DNA of 64,000 nucleotides from Vitrella brassicaformis. Lineage: Eukaryota > Sar > Vitrellaceae. The stretch spans positions 110,127-174,126 of the forward strand of contig CDMY01000466.1 in the NCBI GenBank assembly GCA_001179505.1, written 5' to 3'. Positions 56,413 through 64,000 of the stretch are shown piece by piece. The first letter of the stretch is position 1, and the number at the start of each line of letters is the position of its first letter. Under the pieces are notes generated by a model. The model was not told the DNA's origin, searched no databases, and was given only the letters and a program-made list of their open reading frames with translations. The position numbers and the translations under genes were made by a program.

Positions 56413-56832
56413 GGCACTGTCACCGGCAGCACCAGCAGCAGCAGCACCACGGTGGGCGGACCGTGGAGGAAAGCAGCACAGATGGCCTCCTATCGTGAGA
56501 TAGGGAGGGAAAGGAAGGCAAACTTGGTTCAAGGGTTCTAAAACCCTGGTAGGGTGAAGGGTAGGCAAACCCTGAACCCCACCGTGAGCATCAAACCAGC
56601 ATCAAACTGTTTTGACGAGGAGAGTCCCGTTCATCATTGCATCCCCTGCCTCCCATCTTGGTGTCAGTCTCCCACACGAACAGTTCTCGCCATCAAAATG
56701 TCAACAGCAGCACCGAACGGGCCGAGCCCCATTTGCATTCTCAGTCACGGCACATCGACAGACATGTACAGTACCCATACGAACACGGCATCCCCTCTCA
56801 TCTCATCTGATCTCATCCCATCTGATCTGATC
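56413..56832. other. Tail-to-head intergenic region
   Basis: Promoter side of the serine hydrolase gene and 3' side of the transporter gene, both minus. It holds repeated AACCCTG/AGGGT pieces (56530-56580) and tandem TCATCTGATC-like repeats (about 56796-56835). No gene is seen. Confidence 0.45.
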
Positions 56833-59569
56833 TCATCCCTTCATGTCGGCCTCTTGTCTCTCGGACCGACAAATGTAGAAAACACTCAGAGCAATGAAGC
56901 ACGTCAACGCTGCACCGACACACAGAAGAAATCCGTGCCACGCCGGCTGCCCGACCATTGTGTGTATGATGGCACCTGCGATGTGGCACCACTTGTCGGC
57001 CAGAACGATCATCGCCAGAGAGGGCAGAATGCCTGCAAGAGATGACAGAAGGGACAGATCGTTTCAGCACACCGACCCCCACGTACTCTGGTGGCTCACA
57101 TGCTGCACACAAGGGCACGGTGGCCATCAGACCTCCAGGCACATGATACAGTGGCTCTCGGCCGGACCCTGCACACACACACAATGCATGAACCACATGG
57201 GCAGACTTCTTTGCGCATCTTTCAGGCGGATGCCTGGCGTGTTTCATACCGGGGTTGTTGTCTGGCGGCTGTGATATCTCGGTGGAGAGGGTGGTGGACC
57301 GCCGCAGAGGGGCCGTGTCGTCGTCATTGTCTGTCGGTCCCCTCAGTCGCAGCACGAGAAAGGCCGTCAGGAAGACTGTCAGGGCCAACGCGTCGAAGTA
57401 CATGGCCGCATTCACTGCACCACACAGCGGACGAGACACATCGTATGGTAGAGTTTTGGTGGTTTGTGTGTGGGGCATACCGAGCTTTGAGAAGTCGTTG
57501 ATGCAGCATAGGACGGCTGCAGATGACAGTCAGTCACACGGATGGCGTCGTGCATGACGCATGCGACCGGTATACCTGTCAGCAAGGTGCTCGCAGCGAT
57601 GACACGATAAGGGGTGCCATACTGCGGATGCAACGCACCTGAAAACGACAGTCGGGCAGGCAGCTAGGTGCTCTCATCGACCATGTCTCTCTCTTTGTCT
57701 GTCCTATGTGAGTGGTTGGTTACCGATCCAAGAGGGCAGGACCGTCGAAGTGCTGCAGATGGCCGCGAACTCACGGCTGTAGGCGCAACCCAACACTGAC
57801 GGATGAAGCAAGCGTGTGCGTCCGTTATGGCCACCATCACATCATCGACCCACACAGATCATACATACCGATGAGCTGTCCAAAGGCAAGGGAGGCACCC
57901 TGACACACACACACACACACAAGCAGTGCAAACCGTCGCATTACCGACCGATGCAGGATGCCATGATATCATCCCCTGCCCACCGTGATGCCGATGAGCT
58001 GAGCGAATGGTGCACCGCCCATCTCATGCGCCAGCTGGGAGTAGAACCTGCACACAGACGCACCAGGCGTCACTCACTGCACTCACCCATGGATGCCTCT
58101 GTCGTGTGTGTGTGTACCCAGGTTGCCATTGGTGCAAATCTAGCCATGGGCTGTGTCCCTGCAGCAGTCGGACCTGCCAGAAATACCCAACAGATGCGGC
58201 GAGAGGGATGACCATACTGCATGTTGACAGCAGCAATGCAACCCTGACACAATCACGACCGCGACATACGTATACACACACACACACACACACACTGACT
58301 CGCCGTGGCCTCTGTTGCCTGTCTGCCTTGCCCAACTTGCTTACGTCATGGCTCTCGGGAAGCTTCGAGACGGCCTGTGGACCTCTCCACCGCAAGACGC
58401 GGCCTGGTCGAATCCGCTGCTGTTCCACACAAGCAGCGAGACGAAGGTGCTCCACGTCAGGGTCGGCAGCCGCACGCTCGTGGTGGGGTGAAGCCACTCG
58501 AACGCCTCCAACACGTGACCATGACTGAAGAGCCAGAAACGAAGGAAGCCCACCTTCTTCACAAGAACGTCAGCATGGTCAGCAGGAAATCCAGCATCGG
58601 TCTGACCTGAGCAAATGCCTGATTGCCACGGTCGTGAAGGCTCCCACGGTGGTCAGAGAGACGCAAACGAGAATCTCACTGCACCTGCCGACCAACCTCA
58701 CGCCCCGGTAATTGGCCACCAGCATGATTAGCAGCAGCACCCCAGGCAGTGCCACACGAAGGGCCATCCGTAGCGACGGCGGCTGTGTGGCCCAGAGTGG
58801 TTCGAGGTAGGAGAGCAGTAGGGGCGGGATGGACGCCATATTGATTTGGTTGGCTGCACCGCTGAACCTGCAGACGCACACGCAGAGATGATGAGTCGGG
58901 GCATGTGTGTGGGATGCCAGGCTTACAGGGCGAATATGAAGGAGGTGAAAGGACCCAGCGTCTTCTCGACTGCGACAACTTGGGAGCCCTGCAGTGCATT
59001 GCATTGTGTTGCGCCACACAGAGAAGTCAGGAGGTCGTCAACAAAAGGTGTCCGTCTCAGCAGACCATGTATGGGTATCTTGACGTTAGCTCCGATGTCA
59101 TCAGTCCGACAGGAAGGGCCCACAGCAAGGGCATCAGCACCGCCCCACACACAGCAAGCAGCGGCCCCGCCAGCTGCACCGATTCCTCCACACCGAAAGG
59201 CCCGCCGTTGCAGAAGAACAGCATCGCCACCAGCTCAGTGCAGCCAAGAATTCTGCACACATACACACAGCACAGCCCGGGACAGCCATTTCATTCGGCT
59301 CTTCGTGCGCCTATCGTGTCTGCTCACCTTCTCTGCTTGCCCTTTGCAGGGTCGATAGAAGCGCCGACTCCCACCTCGCCGTCGCCATCGCTGTCTGAAG
59401 CCTTTGCACTGCCCCTCTCCGCTGCATAGTGGGCCGATTCTTCCGAGGCCCCATCTGCAGATAGGGCGCGACGGACGACGGCCGCCTTAGCCCTCTCCTC
59501 GCTCAGAAGGGGCAGGGTCGCCTCTGAATCGCCATTCTCAGGGAAGAACCACGTCAACAGGGATGGCAT
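56833..59569 (-). CDS. APC-superfamily amino-acid/polyamine transporter (SLC7/PUT-like)
   Basis: ATG at 59567-59569 (MPSLLTWFFPENGDSEATLP) opens an acidic cytosolic N-terminus. The first transmembrane region has the family signature FFCNGGPFGVEESVQLAGPL followed by MPLLWALPVGLMTSELTSRY, very close to the start of plant and protist polyamine uptake transporters (GGPFG-E-D/E-S). Further helices follow in separate exons: NQINMASIPPLLLSYLEPLW, MALRVALPGVLLLIMLVANY, LTWSTFVSLLVWNSSGFDQA, SVLGCAYSREFAAICSTSTV and MYFDALALTVFLTAFLVLRL. A last helix (WHGFLLCVGAALTCFIALSV) precedes TGA at 56833-56835. About twelve exons are separated by CA-rich introns. It probably imports amino acids or polyamines by proton symport. 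Membrane location is not visible from the sequence. Confidence 0.78.
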
Positions 59570-59729
59570 GTCGGAAAAGTGGGGAGCACACAAAAAGGTG
59601 AGCTCGCATTCGTGCGAGCTTTTTGGGAAATAACGCTCCCGTACACGATCGCATTTGGGCGTGAGCGGACGAAAGACGGCAGGGGAGTGAGTGTGTGGCC
59701 AGCGCGTGACCCCCCCACCGATCCTCACC
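59570..59729. promoter_or_regulatory. Shared region between divergent starts, with a small hairpin
   Basis: 160 bp between the transporter (-) and HYR gene (+) starts. A perfect stem AGCTCGCA/TGCGAGCT (59601-59608 and 59613-59620) closes a TTCG tetraloop, flanked by A-rich and T-rich runs that extend the pairing. It may lie in the 5' leader of either transcript. Confidence 0.6.
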
Positions 59730-62700
59730 ATGACCAAAGCAACGACAGTCGTCCTTCTCATCGCCCTGTGCGTGGTGTCCTGTTCGGCACAGGACCGCCG
59801 CCGTCGGAGAGATCGGAGCGAACCGACGTTCCGCAGATGCCCCACCGACACAGTCATCATCCAGACGGACCCGGGCAAGAGCACCGGCACCATCAAGTAT
59901 CCCGACTTCGATGTTCACGTGAGTGGGGGGTGGGGTCGCAGGGGAGGGAGGGAGGGGGGCCGTGTTAGCCAGAGAGGGGGTGGATGGGGCAGATACGGAT
60001 GCTCCCGTACGCTTCCGTACACACGGGGAGAAGCGTCGCATGCACGTGGTGAGGAAGGATTGTGTGGTGTGCCCATCCGTGCATCAGGACCTGGACGAGG
60101 AGGGCAACACGACGCCCGTATCCAAGATCAAGCTTGACTTCCGCCGCAACTCGCCCAAAGCCGGCGACCAGAAGGAGGTGGGCCTCTACCCGGTGCACGT
60201 CGTGGCCACCGACCCCTCCAACAATGCCGCCACCTGCAAGTTCACCGTCCAGGTCGTCGACCAGGAGTCGCCCCGCTTCACAGCCTGCAAGCCCAACAAG
60301 ACCGAAATCATCGTCTCCCGCGGCGACCAGAGCGCGCTCCTCCAGTACGAGCAGCCGAAGGCGATCGACAACGTCGATGGTGAGGACGTCAATGTGACCT
60401 TCGTCGAGGGGGTGAGGTCGGGCGAGGTGCTGGAGAACCTCGAGGAGACCACTGAGGTCGTCTGGGAGGCCACCGACTCCGCGGGCAATCGGGCCTTCTG
60501 CAAGTTCTTCCTCAGACTCAGACGTAATAACCACAACCACACGCATGGCCAGGAGAATGAATGCACCGATTTGCCGTGTCTCGTGTCGTGCAGAGACCGT
60601 CATGAGCGAGACGGAGCTGCAGGCCATGATGGATGACCTGCCCAACGCCGTGATGGCCGTCCGCAGCGTCGCCTCGCCCGCCGCCCCCGGTGAGCTGAAC
60701 GACAACGACCTTACCGCTGGCCTCTTCGAGACCAGCGCCGTGCGAGAGCGACAGGAGCGGATGCCCAACCGCATGGACCTGCCTCTGACGGCCCGTTCGG
60801 GCAGGGGCGACAACATCCACATCCTCTCCAAGCACATGAACATCGCCGTGGCCGACCTGGGTCCCAGCATGCCAAGTGAGGGCGAAACCCTCGAGGGCGA
60901 CGACCTGCACGCCCTGGCCCTGTCGGCCACTTCCTTCAGGAAGCCGACCACCGTGGAGAAGAAGCATCGCGTGGGTCTGCTGGACGAGCCCAGCGAGAGG
61001 CGTCTGCAGCAGGGGCGGATCTTCAATGGCGACGGCTCTGGCCTTGGTAAGAGCAGTGACATCATCAGGAACAGCAGACCGCTGGGGCGATAGGAGATAG
61101 GAGACAAGGAGGAGAGGCGGGGGAGGGAGGGAGGAAATAAGAGGTGGTGGAAGTGAGGCGATGTGTCGTATGTGTGTTGTGTGTGCGTGTTGAGTGAGTG
61201 TGCATGCTCGTGTGTCTGTCCATATTTGTTGTGCCGTCATAGCGCGCTGGCCACACAGAGTGAGTGAGGGAGGGAGGGGGGGAGGGGGAGGGACGCATTG
61301 TGTTGCCTGCGATGGTCGATCGTGAAGTCTTTCTCTTTCTGCCCACCATCACGAGACGAGTTACTTTTGGCCTTACTACTTATAGTCGTTAGTTTTCGTT
61401 TTTGTCGGCGTGAGTGAGTGTGGGAGTGAACGGACTTACTGCCTCGATGGATGGTCTTCTGTCGGTCGATGATCAGAATTAACGCACGGTTCGTCCGGTC
61501 CTCTCGCTCGTTGCCTTTTGCCTACCACACACGCGCTAGATTGTGCCTGCCTTCATGTACACGACACACAACCTGACCTGACCACTAATTATTCACCCGA
61601 GAGACACCAACTTAATCCGGCTTTGTTTGGTCTGGTCTGTGTGCTGTTGATCGATCAGCCGCTGCGGGTGATGCGGCCAAGTCCATCCTGCAAGTCGCCA
61701 ACACCCTGATGAGCAGCAACGGCGGCGGCGCACCGGCCGCACCGGCAGCAGCTGCAGCAGCACCGGCAGCAGCACCGGCAGCCCAGGCAGGAGGATCAGA
61801 CATTTCGGCTATCATGGGTGCGCGCACACTCACGCACTCACTCAGACAGAGAGACTCCTCACCTCCATCCCATCTTTCCACCGATCTGCACTTGGAGACA
61901 TTGTCTTGTCTGTGTGTGTGTGTTGTGTGTGTCAGCCGCGGCGGGTAAGGGTCTTGCCTCCCTCGCCAGCGGGATCGACAACGCCACGGCCAACCCCGGA
62001 GGTGCGGCTGCGGCTGGAGGTGCCACACCTCCCACCGGCATCGCTTCCCTCCCAATGGTGGGACCTGCCGGCAACGCGTCTACAGGCGGCAACGCCTCGG
62101 CTGAGGCCGGTCCCAAGTTCGCTGGTTTTGCTGGGGGCGGCGTGCCAGTGCAGCATGGGGCAGCCCCAATGGACCCCACACAGGCTCTCGCCGGTGAGTG
62201 AGTCGCGAGACACGTGTGACATGTGGGCCACTCAGCGAATGCGTGCCCGCCCTACTGTGTCTCTTCCGTCTGGTTGGGTGCAGATTTGGCAGCTCGTGGC
62301 ATCGGCAACTTGGTGGCCAACACCCAGCAGGCGATGGCCAAGCAGGCCACTGCACTCATGCAGAACGGCGTGCCTGAAATGTACACGGCCAACCTTGGCG
62401 GTGAGCCTCTGCACCCACTCAGCACACAAATGACCCATCTCTCTTGACCTTTGTGTATGCACAGATCTGACCCGCACTCGTATGGGCAAGCGATTTCAGG
62501 ACAGCCCCAGCGCCGCGCGTCAGCAGGACCTCATGAAGGAGCTGGAGCAGAGGGCCGGCAACATGCCCCAGCCCCAGCACCCCTCATCCTTTGTCTACAA
62601 CAGCCCCAGCAAGCCCAACAAGGCCGCCAGCGAGGGCGAGGCAGCCACGCCAGACCTCAACCAGCTCATGTCCCTCTATGACATCCGCCAGCAGCGGCCC

Positions 62701-63660
62701 CTAGTCAACGAAGCCGAGAGGAGGATCGACGGCCGACTCAACCAGCTCAATGATATTGCCTCGGCGCGCCCCCTCACCAGCGTCATCGCGTCGGCCGCAA
62801 ACACGGCCGCATCCGCTCTGCCCGTCTTCAGCTCTTTTGGCCCCGCAGCCACGATGACGGGCCAAAAGAGGCAGCTCAAGGCCGAGGACGGCATGGCTGC
62901 CCTCAACTCCCTCCTCCCCGGCCTCACTGCATCGTCAGCAAGCGACTCCCGGCCAGTCATCCAGACCATTGTTGACGGAGAGGAGGAGGACGGCACCATC
63001 ACCGCTCTGCAGGCCGACAGCGAGAACCCCACGAGCAGGCGGAACGCCGCCGCATCCCCCGAGCAGGGGGGCCTCCTCGGCGGCCGTCTGTTCGGCGGGG
63101 GCGGTGGCGGTGGCGGGATTGTGCAGGGCCTGCAGAGCATCAACGTCGAGGAGGGCCTCAAGACGGCGGCGGGCATCGCGAGGCAGGCGGGCAGCGTTGT
63201 CAAGGGCATCGGGGAGTTCCGCAACACCGTCGCCTCATCCCTCGCCGCAGAGGACGAGGAACTCACGTCGCTTCAGTGCGTCGAGATGGGCGGCTGTCCT
63301 GAGTACTCGACCTGTCAGTACAAGCCGCTTGAGGCCGCCGAGGGCCGGAAGAAGGTGCTGGGGAAGGCCATGACGACCATTTTTGGTCTGGAGGAGGGCG
63401 AGGGTGTGTTCGGGGGCAACAGGGGGCGGGAGGTGGAGAGGGAAATTGAGTGCTTGGGCTGCATCGAGGGCTCCAAGATGAGAATGAAGCGGAGTGGCGG
63501 ATACACATGCTCAAGGGTAAGCGGGCAACCGAGCCACCAGTGACGTTGGAGAAATCCATGTCTGTGTTGTGTATGTCGTGTGTTCGTTCAGCCAAGGCGC
63601 TCTGAGCGGCCGACTGCAGCAGAGGACAAGAAGCCAGCCAAGAAAGCAGAGAAGAAGTGA
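59730..63660 (+). CDS. Secreted protein with two HYR domains and a long alanine/glycine-rich C-terminal part
   Basis: ATG at 59730 starts a clear signal peptide (MTKATTVVLLIALCVVSCSA). Two hyalin-repeat (HYR) domains follow. The first ends in YPVHVVATDPSNNAATCKFT and VQVVDQESP; the second ends in VVWEATDSAGNRAFCKFFLR. The A-T-D-x-x-G/N-N-x-A-x-C-x-F motif is diagnostic for HYR, an immunoglobulin-like extracellular adhesion module. After an intron of about 610 bp (61047-61655) come low-complexity exons (alanine/proline-rich; QALADLAARGIGNLVANTQQ). The long last exon contains helical segments (LNQLMSLYDIRQQRPLVNEA), a glycine run and a cysteine-rich closing part (CVEMGGCPEYSTCQYK and ECLGCIEGSK). 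The basic tail (KKPAKKAEKK) ends at TGA 63658-63660. The phase-1 junction across the long intron keeps the frame, so I take it as one gene. Confidence 0.75.
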
Positions 63661-64000
63661 TGGATCCAGTGCATGATTGATGTGGCGTGCTGAGGTGTGC
63701 TGTGCTGTGCTGTGGTGTGCTGCACCATCAAGGGGGAGACGTTAGGCCAACCACAGCCTCCCTCCCTCCCTCCCTCCCTCAATGAATCGAATCATGGCAT
63801 AGTGTAAACACGCATGCGATGCGATGCGCAATTCGGTAGTTTTATTTTCCCTACTCCCCTCCCTCGTGTGGTACCTGTGCAGTGCTGTGAGTGCAGCATG
63901 CGAGGGAGGGGCGATCGTTTTTACGGAGCGCTGACGAGACGTACGGGCTGCGGGTGACTTGTCCTTTTCTTTTGCTCGGTAGGTGCTCGTGTGGGGGGGG
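63661..64000. other. 3' flank of the HYR gene
   Basis: It contains a TCCC microsatellite (63760-63779) and a GATGCGATGCG repeat. No further gene is seen before the window ends. Confidence 0.5.

Noticed and set aside
56530-56580. Interstitial telomere repeat
   Set aside because: AACCCTG and AGGGT pieces are irregular and of mixed orientation, with no tandem array of a 6-8 bp unit.

Overview
The window is nuclear DNA from a eukaryote. The genes are broken by many short GT-AG introns, the coding exons are GC-rich at third codon positions, and introns carry long (TG)n tracts just upstream of the acceptor AG. Three things point to an alveolate alga of the chromerid kind, close to Apicomplexa: a protein with two AP2-type DNA-binding domains (ApiAP2), a large helical-repeat protein of the heptatricopeptide type, and a nucleus-encoded plastid-type protein with a signal peptide followed by a basic transit-like leader, as expected for a secondary plastid. 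Vitrella brassicaformis is my best guess. The genus is inferred from style and gene content, not proven.

Layout, left to right: 3' truncated ankyrin-repeat gene (1-3.1 kb, -); multi-exon RING-finger gene (3.9-7.9 kb, +); small secreted six-cysteine protein (8.07-8.63 kb, +); large unrecognised gene (9.1-12.1 kb, -) head to head with the ApiAP2 gene (12.2-13.35 kb, +); acyltransferase-3 membrane enzyme (13.7-15.6 kb, -); plastid DUF1995 protein (16.0-17.3 kb, -); unrecognised gene with a nuclear-localisation-like cluster (18.2-20.9 kb, -) head to head with a helical-repeat organelle-type protein (21.2-24.3 kb, +); tyrosyl-DNA phosphodiesterase 2 (24.7-26.9 kb, +); a small duplicated gene (27.2-28.2 kb); SLC22-type transporter (28.8-31.3 kb, -) head to head with a proline-rich coiled-coil protein (31.6-34.7 kb, +); OMA1-type mitochondrial metalloprotease (35.0-38.0 kb, -) head to head with a Tom22-like import receptor (38.2-38.5 kb, +).

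From about 38.6 to 54.7 kb the character changes. This is a duplication-rich tract with two KH-domain paralogues, one interrupted by a 300-N gap, plus related gene fragments, a tandem array of homologous exons, a 0.66-kb segmental duplication and a short motif built on TATAAAATGTAGGC that recurs seven times. Several reading frames here are broken.

The right end returns to ordinary genes: a class-C beta-lactamase-fold serine hydrolase (54.9-56.4 kb, -), an APC/SLC7-type amino-acid or polyamine transporter (56.8-59.6 kb, -) head to head with a secreted HYR-domain protein (59.7-63.7 kb, +).

An organising theme is divergent pairing: at least six gene pairs are arranged head to head, most with only about 80-290 bp between start codons, and 3' ends converge. 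The least explained signals are the recurrent TATA-centred motif, a 50-bp element shared by two promoter regions, and a 128-bp hairpin between two genes. Exon limits are read by eye from splice signals and frame, so gene ends are approximate unless a start or stop codon is stated.
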